Shown here in pieces: positions 35,541 through 43,972 of a DNA stretch of 64,000 bases. The notes below the pieces were generated by a model. The model saw only the letters and a list, made by a program, of their open reading frames with translations, was not told where the DNA came from and ran no database searches. Each line of letters opens with the position of its first letter. The stretch's first letter is position 1. Source of the DNA: Chryseobacterium sp. LAM-KRS1 (GTDB taxonomy: Bacteria > Bacteroidota > Bacteroidia > Flavobacteriales > Weeksellaceae). The position numbers and the translations under genes are program-made. Where the stretch lies: NCBI RefSeq assembly GCF_013184525.1, contig NZ_JAAOIZ010000006.1, positions 248,001-312,000 on the forward strand. The letters are read 5' to 3'.

Positions 35541-36578
35541 TTAATGATTGCTGGACTTAGTCTTTCTCTGAGAAACAATAAAATCTACCATTTCATCAAC
35601 AAGCTGATTAAGGTAGTTTTTATCGGTGGTTCCGAAGCCGTGTATACCATCTTCTACGATAGTCAGTTTATTTTGTACTTCATTTTCTTCAAGTTTTCGT
35701 TCCAGTAGTATCGATTGCTTGAGAGGTACAATCTTATCCTTATTTCCTTGCAGAGTTAGGGTTGGGATTGCATGATCAGCATAGGTTACCGGTGAAAGCG
35801 TTTCAAAGTATTTGATGACTTTCTTCTTGTCTTTTTTGATGTCGTATCCTGAAATTCCTAAGATCAGTTTTCCCCTTAGATCAACAATTTTCTTTGAAAA
35901 AAGGCTAATAAAAAAGGCACCTACATTTCCCACACGGGTATGTAAAAGTTTATTAAGATCAGTAGGCCCGAAATTATTGACTACATAATTTACTTTTGCA
36001 GAATAAGATGAGAGCTCAGGTGCTCCGACGAATTCATTATCTTGCGTATAGGCAGCCAGCAATGAAAGATGCGCCCCGGCAGACGCCCCGAAAAGTCCTA
36101 TATTGTTGGTATCAAAGTGATATTTATCTGCGTTCTTTCTGACCCATCGTATAGCATCCTTAGTATCCTGGATAGGATTTGGAAAATGTATATCTTTATT
36201 CACTAAAGTATAGTTGATGCTGATTACAGTATATTCCTTTTCTACCAGCTTGAGAATAAGGTTTTCTATATAGGAATCTGCATGAATGATCTTATCACCG
36301 CCGACCCATCCCCCTCCATGGACATAAATAAGCACAGGATGTTTTTCCGCAGAGGTTGTTTTTGGGCTGTACATATCCAAAGCTATTGAACCTTCCTTAT
36401 TGGTTTTATAGAAAATATCTTCTGATGAAATGGTCCTTTCTTTTAAAAGACTGCTTTTTGGGGCTTTAGGCTGAAGCTGATTCTGGGAAAAAGCGACAGG
36501 GGAAATGCTCAGAAGTAAAATAAAAAACAGGTTTACATAAAACCTGTATATTGTAATATTGCTTTTGAATGATGCCAT
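35541..36578 (-). CDS. Secreted alpha/beta hydrolase (BD-FAE/acetyl-esterase type)
   Basis: An N-terminal signal segment (residues about 11-31) sends this 345-residue esterase to the periplasm. The oxyanion hole HGGGWVGGDK, the nucleophile elbow GASAGAH, the acid LQGNKDKIVPL and the final His in EDGIHGFG form a complete catalytic triad. The segment SAEKHPVLIYVHGGGW is typical of the hormone-sensitive lipase/esterase group active on short acyl esters or acetylated sugars. It is 19 bases downstream of the DUF3037 gene on the same strand and may be the last gene of that transcript. The substrate is unknown. Confidence 0.9.
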   Translation of the reverse strand: MASFKSNITIYRFYVNLFFILLLSISPVAFSQNQLQPKAPKSSLLKERTISSEDIFYKTNKEGSIALDMYSPKTTSAEKHPVLIYVHGGGWVGGDKIIHADSYIENLILKLVEKEYTVISINYTLVNKDIHFPNPIQDTKDAIRWVRKNADKYHFDTNNIGLFGASAGAHLSLLAAYTQDNEFVGAPELSSYSAKVNYVVNNFGPTDLNKLLHTRVGNVGAFFISLFSKKIVDLRGKLILGISGYDIKKDKKKVIKYFETLSPVTYADHAIPTLTLQGNKDKIVPLKQSILLERKLEENEVQNKLTIVEDGIHGFGTTDKNYLNQLVDEMVDFIVSQRKTKSSNH

Positions 36579-36597
36579 ATAATTTTTGAGAAATTGG

Positions 36598-36981
36598 TTA
36601 TTTTACTAACTCCTCAAAAAGTTTACCAAAAGTTTTTTCAAGATCTTTGGATTTTCCGGGATGAGGCCTTGATGTTTGTATAACGGAACTTCTTACCGCT
36701 GTTAACCAGCGAAAACGCTCGGGAATATCAAGCAGGGCTATTGGTCCACCATCCTTATCTCCATTGGCAATCTTTTGAAAACTTTGCAGGTTCTGAATAA
36801 TGTCTTCATAGTCAAGTTTGCTGTGCATAAGTCTGAATTTATCTGGGCATAGATAAAAATCTACACGAATGAATTTTTCTTTTTTTGAAAACATCACGAG
36901 GCCTATATTGAAAAATTCTTCTCTTTCAACCTTAGGTACCAGACGTATTACGGCATATTCGTATATTTTATCCTCTTGCAT
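36598..36981 (-). CDS. DUF3037 protein coupled to HipA-like kinase
   Basis: This 127-residue cytosolic protein has the DUF3037 pattern: EYAVIRLVPKVEREEFFNIGLVMF near the N-terminus, YLCPDKFRLM, and a C-terminal FRWLTAVRSSVIQTSRPHPG. No function is known for the family, and it is regularly seen beside HipA-like kinases. Its start overlaps the kinase gene by 14 bases, so the two are translationally coupled. It could be the partner or substrate of the kinase; that is inference. Confidence 0.85.
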   Translation of the reverse strand: MQEDKIYEYAVIRLVPKVEREEFFNIGLVMFSKKEKFIRVDFYLCPDKFRLMHSKLDYEDIIQNLQSFQKIANGDKDGGPIALLDIPERFRWLTAVRSSVIQTSRPHPGKSKDLEKTFGKLFEELVK

Positions 36982-37741
36982 TTTTAGCTTCGTTTACAAA
37001 GATTTGTGAATTTTCTAGCCTTGTTTTCATAAATTGGAAGTACACCTCACGGATTTCTTCAGGACTTTCGTCCGCATCGTTCCAGTGTAGCCAATCTTCG
37101 GGAATCAGATTTACAATTTCCCGGAATACTTTTTCATTTAAAACCTCATGTGCCCATTGGTCGGCTTCATCCAGCATTTTAGCTTTGGGAAGAAGAACAT
37201 GATCTTTTACATATTTGAAAGGAGTCTTTGCCGCTGCATCAAAGTTTTGCCATGAATGATGAAAATAAAAAGAAGCTCCGTTATCAATTACCCAGAGTTC
37301 CTTATGCCACATCAGCAGGTTGGTATTTTTATAAGTACGGTCGATGTTGGTGATGAATGCATCCAGCCATACTATTTTTGAAGCCAGTAGAGGATCGATG
37401 ACTACACCCGGATCATATGTGATCGATCCGGAAAGATAGTGAAGTCCCAGATTCAGCCCTTCCGAAAATTTTAGCAAATCCTGAATTTCTTCATCAGCTT
37501 CCGTTCGTCCAAAATCTACATCCAGGTTTACAAAAACAAGCTCCGGAATTTTTAATCCCAAAACTTCTGTTATTTTTCCTCCTAAAAGTTCAGATATCAG
37601 CATTTTTACTCCGTGGCCGGCACCCCGGAACTTCAGGACATATTTAAAGTCATCATCAGCTTCTGCCAAAGCCGGAAGCGAACCACCCTCTCTTAATGGA
37701 AGGATGTAGCGCATTACCGTTACTGTTCTTAAATCCAACAT
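36968..37741 (-). CDS. HipA-like kinase domain protein
   Basis: HipA is a Ser/Thr kinase toxin that phosphorylates GltX. This shorter relative (257 residues) keeps the kinase landmarks: Lys37 in YVLKFRGAG, the catalytic loop NIDRTYKNTN with Asp134 and Asn139, and the metal-binding IDNG with Asp153. It lacks the N-terminal lobe that binds HipB, and no HipB-like repressor gene is adjacent, so a classical hipBA toxin-antitoxin module is unlikely. I chose the start at 37741 because the longer frame begins upstream of the -7 box at 37746-37753. The downstream DUF3037 gene overlaps it by 14 bases. The substrate is unknown. Confidence 0.85.
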   Translation of the reverse strand: MLDLRTVTVMRYILPLREGGSLPALAEADDDFKYVLKFRGAGHGVKMLISELLGGKITEVLGLKIPELVFVNLDVDFGRTEADEEIQDLLKFSEGLNLGLHYLSGSITYDPGVVIDPLLASKIVWLDAFITNIDRTYKNTNLLMWHKELWVIDNGASFYFHHSWQNFDAAAKTPFKYVKDHVLLPKAKMLDEADQWAHEVLNEKVFREIVNLIPEDWLHWNDADESPEEIREVYFQFMKTRLENSQIFVNEAKNARG

Positions 37742-37745
37742 ACCG

Positions 37746-37753
37746 CAAAAATA
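37746..37753 (-). promoter_or_regulatory. -7 promoter box of the HipA-like gene, close to the start codon
   Basis: The minus strand reads TATTTTTG, matching TAnnTTTG, with only four bases before the ATG at 37741. Confidence 0.5.
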
Positions 37754-37877
37754 AGATTTTACTTTGTGTTTGTTCCTATTTTTAATATTTTTAGTTGAAA
37801 TTATGTCAGCCATCAAAGTGGAAGAAATATTCTTGTGATAAGATGTTCTTTTCTGGCTGATTCTTTAAGAAGTGAGT

Positions 37878-38726
37878 ATGGAAGTTATAAAAAAAGAGAA
37901 TATTGTTATTTCAAATCCTGAAACAAAGGATTTTCTTGCAGATGCTTATTATCCAGAAAGTAAACGAAAATTACCGCTGGTAATTTTTGTACATGGATAT
38001 AAAGGGTATAAAGATTGGGGAGCATGGGGGCTTATGGCTGAAAAAATAGCAAAAGCCGGTTTTTTCTTTGTTAAGTTTAATTCCTCCCATAACGGGACAA
38101 CAACAAATGATCCTCATAACTTCGGGGATCTGGAAGCTTTCGGGCAAAATAATTATTCTAAGGAACTTTCCGATCTCGGTGCTGTTATTGATTTTTTTAT
38201 TACAGATGATAGGGTAGATGATCAAAAGGTCATTTTAATAGGGCACAGCAGAGGAGGAGGCATTTCGATTATAAAAACCTCCGAAGATGAAAGAATAAAC
38301 GGCTTAATTACCCTTGCAAGTGTAGATACCCTTGAGCGTTTTCCAACAGGAAATGCTTTTGAAAACTGGAAAAAAGAAGGTGTGTATTATGTTATGAATG
38401 GCAGAACAAAGCAGGAAATGCCTCATTATTTTCAGTTTTATAAAGATTTTGAAGAGAATGTGCATCGTTTCGATGTAGAAAGAGCAATGGAAATGGCAAA
38501 AGCTCATATTTTAATTATCCATGGCACCAACGATGAAAGTGTTGCTCCAAAAGAAGCGGAACATCTTCATATTTTGAACCCGAATTCTGAATTGTTTTTA
38601 ATTGAAGATGCGAATCATACATTCGGAGCCAAAGAACCCTGGGAAAGTCCGGATTTACCGGAAGACCTGAATAAAGCTATTGAAAAATGTATTGACTTTA
38701 TTAACGATAAGATTGTACACGAATAA
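37878..38726 (+). CDS. Alpha/beta hydrolase, dienelactone-hydrolase-like
   Basis: This 282-residue cytosolic hydrolase has no signal peptide. It shows the oxyanion-hole region FVHGYKGYKDWGAWG, the nucleophile elbow GHSRGGG, the acid in IIHGTNDESVAPKEA and the His in EDANHTFGAKEPW, so the triad is complete. Family members hydrolyse small esters or lactones. It is divergent from the HipA-like gene and has a terminator after it. I used ATG 37878; GTG 37872 in the same frame is possible. Confidence 0.9.
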   Translation: MEVIKKENIVISNPETKDFLADAYYPESKRKLPLVIFVHGYKGYKDWGAWGLMAEKIAKAGFFFVKFNSSHNGTTTNDPHNFGDLEAFGQNNYSKELSDLGAVIDFFITDDRVDDQKVILIGHSRGGGISIIKTSEDERINGLITLASVDTLERFPTGNAFENWKKEGVYYVMNGRTKQEMPHYFQFYKDFEENVHRFDVERAMEMAKAHILIIHGTNDESVAPKEAEHLHILNPNSELFLIEDANHTFGAKEPWESPDLPEDLNKAIEKCIDFINDKIVHE

Positions 38727-38730
38727 AAAT

Positions 38731-38761
38731 AAAAAAGGAGTGGCAACGTCACTCCTTTTTT
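38731..38761. terminator. Bidirectional terminator
   Basis: AAAAAAGGAGTG pairs with CACTCCTTTTTT around a seven-base loop. T runs on both strands serve the hydrolase and the convergent flavin reductase gene. Confidence 0.8.
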
Positions 38762-38786
38762 ATTTTAGATCTTATAGATTTCAAGT

Positions 38787-39623
38787 TTAGTCATTCTGTG
38801 TCGGCTTGGTTAAAATACTCCAGGCCTCGTTAATTTTACTTTCAAGCAGAAGTTTCTGCGCTTCCTGATGAATGTTTTCTTCAGAATGAAAACTACCCTC
38901 CGGTAAAACTTCAATGTTTGCAAGCATGCCCAGGTCATTTCCTGTAAAAATTTTACTGTATCGTATTTCAATAGGAAGAAGATCAAATCCAATTCCCTTT
39001 GTTACCAATGGTTTAGGAACTTCAAAAAGACTGTTTTCATTACTTCTTGAATACCAGTTTACTCCCAGACGGGCTACCATATCCAGTTTTTTCTGATCCA
39101 GATTGCCTTCTTCATTCAGATATTCTTCCCTTATGTGAATCTTCCGTACTTCACAGATGATCAGATTTCCTGCTCCGCCCTGATCTCCCAGGGGTTTTAT
39201 TTCGAGTACTTTACATTCAAAATTAACCGGGCATTCTTCAATCAGTTTGGGCTGTACAAGATCTGCGTCCTTCATTGTAAGGCCGGATTTGATGAACTCA
39301 TTAACCCCGTCTCCGTATTCTGTTGAAGCTAAAGATATTTGTTGTACAATAGGAAAATTGACTGTTCCGATTACCACCTCTGGAACTTCTGAAACATTTT
39401 TCAACGTGTGTTTAGTGGTGTTATCACGGACTCTTCTTGAAGGTGAAAAAATCAGGATAGGTGGAACGGTACTGAACATATTGAAAAAGCTGAAAGGCGA
39501 TAAATTAATAGTACCATTCTTATCAACTGTCGAAGCCAAGGCAATAGGCCTCGGTGAAACAGCGGTCTGCATTATCGTTTGTAATTGAACCGGTGTTATT
39601 TCAGATGGGATAACTGTTTTCAT
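38787..39623 (-). CDS. Flavin reductase family protein
   Basis: The 278-residue protein has the FMN-binding split-barrel pattern of the DIM6/NTAB flavin reductase family: SPRPIALASTVDKNGTINLSP, FNMFSTVPPILIFSPSRR and the STEYGDGVNEF segment. These enzymes reduce flavin or act as flavin-dependent oxidoreductases. It is the last gene of the tyrosine degradation region, 110 bases from fahA on the same strand, and may be linked to it. What it contributes is not clear. Confidence 0.9.
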   Translation of the reverse strand: MKTVIPSEITPVQLQTIMQTAVSPRPIALASTVDKNGTINLSPFSFFNMFSTVPPILIFSPSRRVRDNTTKHTLKNVSEVPEVVIGTVNFPIVQQISLASTEYGDGVNEFIKSGLTMKDADLVQPKLIEECPVNFECKVLEIKPLGDQGGAGNLIICEVRKIHIREEYLNEEGNLDQKKLDMVARLGVNWYSRSNENSLFEVPKPLVTKGIGFDLLPIEIRYSKIFTGNDLGMLANIEVLPEGSFHSEENIHQEAQKLLLESKINEAWSILTKPTQND

Positions 39624-39732
39624 ATTTTATAATAAGTCACTTCAGTTTTATCAATATTAATTGAAAAACTAAAGTGAACTTAATTTTACCATAATATTTT
39701 AACTTAAGTAGCTCAAACGTTTTTAACTCTTT

Positions 39733-40980
39733 TTATAAACTTGGAATTATTTTACCAGATACTTCCCCGAAACCTACTCTTACGCCATCTTTTTCAGCCC
39801 ATGCTTTCATGGTAATGGTATCATTATCTTCAATGAATTTTCTTTCCTGGCCGTTACTTAGCTGAATAGGATTTTGACCCCTCCATGTCAGTTCAAGCAT
39901 AGATCCGAATGATTTTGGATCGCTTCCTGAAATAGTACCACTGGCATAAAGGTCACCAACTTCAAGATTACAACCGTTTACCGTGTGGTGTGCCAGTTGC
40001 TGGGTCATGTTCCAGTACATGAATTTATAATTGCTTTCAGAAATTAGGTTTTCTTCTCCGTTTTCAGGCTGTAAGTATACTTCAAGGTTGATATCATAAT
40101 TTTTATCACCTTCAAACTTCAGGTAGTCCAAAACTTCCGGATCCTGTACCGGTGAAGCGGTTCTGAAAGGAGCTAATGCTTCTAAAGTAACAACCCATGG
40201 AGAAATAGAAGAGCCAAAGTTTTTAGCTAAAAACGGTCCAAGCGGAACATACTCCCATGCCTGGATATCTCTTGCAGACCAGTCATTAAAAATAACCATC
40301 CCAAAAATTGCATCTTCAGCATCTTTTGTGGAAATGCTCTCGCCCATATCCGTATTTTTGTTGATAACAAAAGCCATCTCTAGTTCAAAGTCCAGTTGTT
40401 TAGAAGGGCCGAATACCGGCTTTTCTGCATCAGCAGGTTTAGTCTGGCCTTTGGGACGGTTGATATCAGTTCCTGAAATCACAATGGATGATGCTCTGCC
40501 GTGATATCCTACAGGCAAATGCTTCCAGTTGGGTAATAACGCATTGGCAGGATCACGGAACATTTTTCCTACATTGGTGGCATGTTCGATGCTGCTGTAA
40601 AAATCGGTGTAATTTGGAATATGCAGAGGCATTATCATTTTTACCTGATCCAGTTCGTAGAAAGCATCTTCTATGGTTTTCTGGTCTTTTGATAAAGTGG
40701 AGCCTTCCTGTAATAATTCCTGGATTTTAGTACGCACGGCATTGGTAATGGGTTTCCCCAATTCAATGAATTCGTTAAGGGTATAAGCTTCGAAGACGTT
40801 ATCTTCAAGTCCTTCAATATCTTCAAAATAGCCCAGATCATACAGGCTGGCAAGGTCAATGACCTGATCACCGATTCTGGTGCAGCATCCGATATATTCT
40901 TTATTGAAAACAGCTACTCCAAAAGGAATATTATGTATAGAAAAGTCTGAATTTGAGGAATACTCTACAAATGATTTCAT
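39733..40980 (-). CDS. fahA: Fumarylacetoacetase
   Basis: FAH cleaves fumarylacetoacetate to fumarate and acetoacetate, the last step of tyrosine breakdown. The N-terminal SH3-like domain is followed by the metal-binding core: FELEMAFVINKNTDMG, IFNDWSARDIQAWEYVPLGP (shown to 20 residues), and the late ASGTISGSDPKSFGSMLEL. The 415-residue length matches the eukaryote-type FAH found in bacteria. The neighbouring hpd and hmgA genes confirm the pathway. No maleylacetoacetate isomerase gene is in the window. Confidence 0.96.
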   Translation of the reverse strand: MKSFVEYSSNSDFSIHNIPFGVAVFNKEYIGCCTRIGDQVIDLASLYDLGYFEDIEGLEDNVFEAYTLNEFIELGKPITNAVRTKIQELLQEGSTLSKDQKTIEDAFYELDQVKMIMPLHIPNYTDFYSSIEHATNVGKMFRDPANALLPNWKHLPVGYHGRASSIVISGTDINRPKGQTKPADAEKPVFGPSKQLDFELEMAFVINKNTDMGESISTKDAEDAIFGMVIFNDWSARDIQAWEYVPLGPFLAKNFGSSISPWVVTLEALAPFRTASPVQDPEVLDYLKFEGDKNYDINLEVYLQPENGEENLISESNYKFMYWNMTQQLAHHTVNGCNLEVGDLYASGTISGSDPKSFGSMLELTWRGQNPIQLSNGQERKFIEDNDTITMKAWAEKDGVRVGFGEVSGKIIPSL

Positions 40981-41197
40981 AAGATTGTAATTTAATTAAG
41001 ATTAATAAATCTGTTAAAATTTGGGTTCCAATATCTCAAGCGGCCGTAGCAGAAAAGCGATGTTTTCCAACTAAATATTCTTAAAACTCCTTGACTGGTT
41101 ATCCAATGATCACCTGTCGGTTCAATATTGAGATATGAAATAAATTACCTTCTCACTACGCTCTTCGCAAATACGAGCGCCCTCAAGATATTTTGTA

Positions 41198-41653
41198 TTA
41201 TTTTTTTGAATAAGAGGCTTCGTCAATCCACCTGTCTTTAGTATTAACGTCAATCAGATATAAGATATTATCCTGTCTTGTTAATAATAAGGTTTTGGTT
41301 ACCGGCATAGGAACTTTTTTTCCCTCCAGGATATTGGCTCTTAAAGAAACAATATTTTTTTTCCTGATGATATCGCCGGTAAAAACATTAGAACTGCTTT
41401 CTCCTGTGGTTTTATCATCGAAAACTTCAACATAGGTTGCATTATTTCCTTTTATGATAATGAAATCCCTTTCCGTATGGTCGTCAAAATCTTTGATAAA
41501 GACAAATTTTTTATCATCAATATTTACATTTTCAAGATGTTGATTGATACCTTTTCTTTCTTCAAGTCTGGTAAGAATTTCATTCAGTGTTCCATATTGA
41601 GCTTTTAGCCCTAATGCACTGAAAAATAAAATTCCGAATACAATTTTTTTCAT
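41198..41653 (-). CDS. Secreted protein of unknown function in tyrosine cluster
   Basis: A 19-residue signal peptide (MKKIVFGILFFSALGLKAQ) precedes a mature part of about 132 residues with alternating charged strands (FDDHTERDFIIIKGN and MPVTKTLLLTRQDN). It has no cysteine in the mature region. I do not recognise the family. It lies between fahA and hpd on the same strand; a terminator upstream after hpd separates it from that gene. The 217-base gap to fahA holds a small palindrome, CGCTC-GAGCG, at 41159-41179 and nothing else I can name. Confidence 0.75.
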   Translation of the reverse strand: MKKIVFGILFFSALGLKAQYGTLNEILTRLEERKGINQHLENVNIDDKKFVFIKDFDDHTERDFIIIKGNNATYVEVFDDKTTGESSSNVFTGDIIRKKNIVSLRANILEGKKVPMPVTKTLLLTRQDNILYLIDVNTKDRWIDEASYSKK

Positions 41654-41670
41654 ATTAAGTGTTTAAAAAA

Positions 41671-41705
41671 AAGTTTTGTCAGGACTTTTCATCCTGACAA
41701 AACTT
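41671..41705 (-). terminator. Intrinsic terminator of hpd
   Basis: A 14-base perfect stem (AAGTTTTGTCAGGA at 41671-41684, complement at 41692-41705) with a seven-base loop is followed by TTTTTTT on the minus strand. Confidence 0.9.
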
Positions 41706-41722
41706 AGTATTGTTATTTGGGA

Positions 41723-42853
41723 TTAAAGATTTCCTCTTTTTTCCTGTTCTCTTTCCAAAGCTTCGAATAATGCTTTAAAATTACCTGCCCCGAAACTTTG
41801 TGCGCCATGTCTTTCAATGATTTCAAAGAATAGGGTAGGACGGTCTTCTACCGGCTTGGTAAAGATCTGTAATAGATAACCTTCCTCATCATGATCGATC
41901 AAAATTCCTAAATCCTGTAGTTTTTTAAGATCCTCATCGATGTGACCGACTCTCTCAGGAACCATGTCATAATAAGCTTCTGGTGGTGCGGAAAGGAATT
42001 CTACTCCTCTTTTCTTAAGTTCTGTTACCGTATGGATAATATCTTTGGTAGCAACAGCAATATGCTGAACACCTTCACCTTCATAGAAATCAAGATATTC
42101 TTCTACCTGAGATTTTTTCTTTCCTTCTGCAGGTTCATTGATCGGGAATTTTGCGTATCCGTTTCCATTGGACATTACTTTAGACATCAGGGCAGAATAC
42201 TCTGTATTGATCTGCTTGTCATCAAAAGAAAGAATGTTCACAAATCCCATTACTTTCTCATACCATTCTACAGTAGGAATCATTCTGTTCCAGTCTACAT
42301 TTCCCACACAGTGGTCTACATATAATAAACCTGTTTCTTCCGGCTGGTAGTCACTTTCCCACTTCTCGTAGCCAGGCATGAAAGGTCCTGTATAATTTTT
42401 TCTTTCAATAAACATGTGAACGGTCTCTCCGTATGTATAGATTCCGGACATTTTTACTTCTCCATGCTCATCCGTTAAAGTTACAGGCTCCAAATAAGGC
42501 TTACCACCTCTTTTTGTCGTTTCCTCAAAAGCCTTGTAAGCGTCATCCACCCAAAGTGCTAAAACTTTCACTCCATCTCCGTGTTTTTTTACATGTTCGT
42601 TGATTGGTGATTCAGAGGTAAGTCCTGTCGTTAAGATTAATCTTATCTTTCCCTGTTGAAGAACATAAGAAGCACGATCCCTTACTCCTGTTTCAGGACC
42701 AGCATATGCTACAGACTGAAAACCAAAAGCGGTTTTATAAAAATGAGCAGCCTGTTTAGCATTTCCTACATAAAACTCAATGTAATCTGTACCATTAATT
42801 GGCAAAAAATTCTCTGCTTGAGCAATTTTTTCGGCAAATGTAAGTGTTGACAT
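41723..42853 (-). CDS. hpd: 4-hydroxyphenylpyruvate dioxygenase
   Basis: HPPD converts 4-hydroxyphenylpyruvate to homogentisate with Fe(II) and O2. The two-domain vicinal-oxygen-chelate fold shows the iron ligands His181 (LLYVDHCVGN), His264 (GVQHIAVATKD) and Glu344 (TLFFEIIERHG). The C-terminal helix after FGAGNFKALFEALE gates the active site. The 376 residues match the family. It has its own terminator. Confidence 0.97.
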   Translation of the reverse strand: MSTLTFAEKIAQAENFLPINGTDYIEFYVGNAKQAAHFYKTAFGFQSVAYAGPETGVRDRASYVLQQGKIRLILTTGLTSESPINEHVKKHGDGVKVLALWVDDAYKAFEETTKRGGKPYLEPVTLTDEHGEVKMSGIYTYGETVHMFIERKNYTGPFMPGYEKWESDYQPEETGLLYVDHCVGNVDWNRMIPTVEWYEKVMGFVNILSFDDKQINTEYSALMSKVMSNGNGYAKFPINEPAEGKKKSQVEEYLDFYEGEGVQHIAVATKDIIHTVTELKKRGVEFLSAPPEAYYDMVPERVGHIDEDLKKLQDLGILIDHDEEGYLLQIFTKPVEDRPTLFFEIIERHGAQSFGAGNFKALFEALEREQEKRGNL

Positions 42854-43059
42854 ATTTTCTTTTTACTTTTATTTTTATTGGTATGCAAATTACAAAAATC
42901 TTAGATATGGCAAAAGTATTAATGGGAAATCCTCAAATTGAGTTAACATAATCTTAAAGAAAAGTTCATTTAAGTAATTTTAAGTTTAATTTATTACAAT
43001 TCGGTTAATTACATTTGTAATACAAAGACAAGTGAAAGAAAGATATTTTCGAAAATTTG

Positions 43060-43084
43060 AAAGCCGTAGATTCCTACGGCTTTC
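43060..43084. terminator. Hairpin at the 3' end of the unknown regulator-like gene
   Basis: AAGCCGTAG (43061-43069) pairs with CTACGGCTT (43074-43082) around ATTC. T-rich flanks on both strands make it a terminator in either direction. Confidence 0.6.
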
Positions 43085-43862
43085 ATTTTTTATTGTTGAG
43101 TCTACCAGCGTCGGGATTATAATTATCCCATATTTTCCAGACGTTATCTATCTTTCTGATAAAGTAGATCTGGGTGTTCAGTTGGTTAACAAAATTCTCT
43201 TCACCGGTTTCCCCTATTTTAAACAATAGGTTCCAGAATTCCTGAGTCTCCAGTATTTTTTTATCCGGTTCGTCTGTGACCATGTGAATATCAAAAACCT
43301 CAAAGTTGGAACGGTTGTTCTTGGTTACAAGCTGAAACTTTCTTTCACATAATTCTTTGCTGAACTGGGTTGCTCTTTCGAGAAAAGGCGAGTCATCGAA
43401 AACAAGATCCTTAAAAAGTGTGGTGTCGTGTTCAGGAAACTTTTTATAAAAGTTAAAAGCTGTAGAGCAGTATTCATAGACCATATTGCTGAAAAATGCT
43501 TCATCATCCGTACCATTGTCCTGTTTTTTTTCTCTGGCAAACTGAATATAATCGTTCAGATCTTTGAATCCTAAAAAGATACAGATCTTATCAAGTGTCT
43601 TTAAAAAACGAAGATCATTGTGGGTTTTATCCTGATAATCATTTTCAAAAAAGCGTTGTAAAGTGACGTGCGAAATGGTATTCCCTATTTCAAATTTTCT
43701 TCCTCCTTTCAGTTCTTCCGATTCTGAAAGTTCCTCTTTAATGATTTCAGAGAGAATAATGTAATGACTTCTTTTCCAATCTTTAACATTTCCTAAAACT
43801 GAATTTTTTATTTTGGAATGTTTTACTATTTCCTCCCGGATTGAGTTATATATGGTTTTCAA
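43083..43862 (-). CDS. Unknown protein with predicted N-terminal DNA-binding-like region and NTF2-like tail
   Basis: I do not recognise this 259-residue protein. Residues about 60-110 (ISHVTLQRFFENDY and then LRFLKTLDKICIFLGFKDL) have the helix pattern seen at the N-terminus of many Bacteroidota proteins of unknown or regulatory type. The last 60 residues (LETQEFWNLLFKI, TQIYFIRKIDNVWKIWDNYNP) look like an NTF2-type barrel. No signal peptide or membrane helix is present, so it is cytosolic. It lies alone on the strand of the tyrosine genes between hpd and the CoA enzyme; a regulatory job there is a guess. Confidence 0.7.
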   Translation of the reverse strand: MKTIYNSIREEIVKHSKIKNSVLGNVKDWKRSHYIILSEIIKEELSESEELKGGRKFEIGNTISHVTLQRFFENDYQDKTHNDLRFLKTLDKICIFLGFKDLNDYIQFAREKKQDNGTDDEAFFSNMVYEYCSTAFNFYKKFPEHDTTLFKDLVFDDSPFLERATQFSKELCERKFQLVTKNNRSNFEVFDIHMVTDEPDKKILETQEFWNLLFKIGETGEENFVNQLNTQIYFIRKIDNVWKIWDNYNPDAGRLNNKK

Positions 43863-43972
43863 TTTCCTGACTTTAGAAGGTTTTTATCAAAAATACTGCC
43901 AAAGAATTATAGGATATTTTTATCAATCCCTTTTTGTTCGGTTAAAAATCCGTTTAAAATATATCAATTCTC

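Noticed and set aside
36968..37741. Classical hipBA toxin-antitoxin system
   Set aside because: No helix-turn-helix antitoxin gene is adjacent, the kinase lacks the usual N-terminal domain, and DUF3037 is not a HipB.
41159..41179. CGCTC/GAGCG palindrome as a REP element
   Set aside because: Only one copy was seen in the window and the arms are five bases.
41942..42325. 127-residue plus-strand frame opposite hpd
   Set aside because: It is antisense to hpd, which has all catalytic residues.
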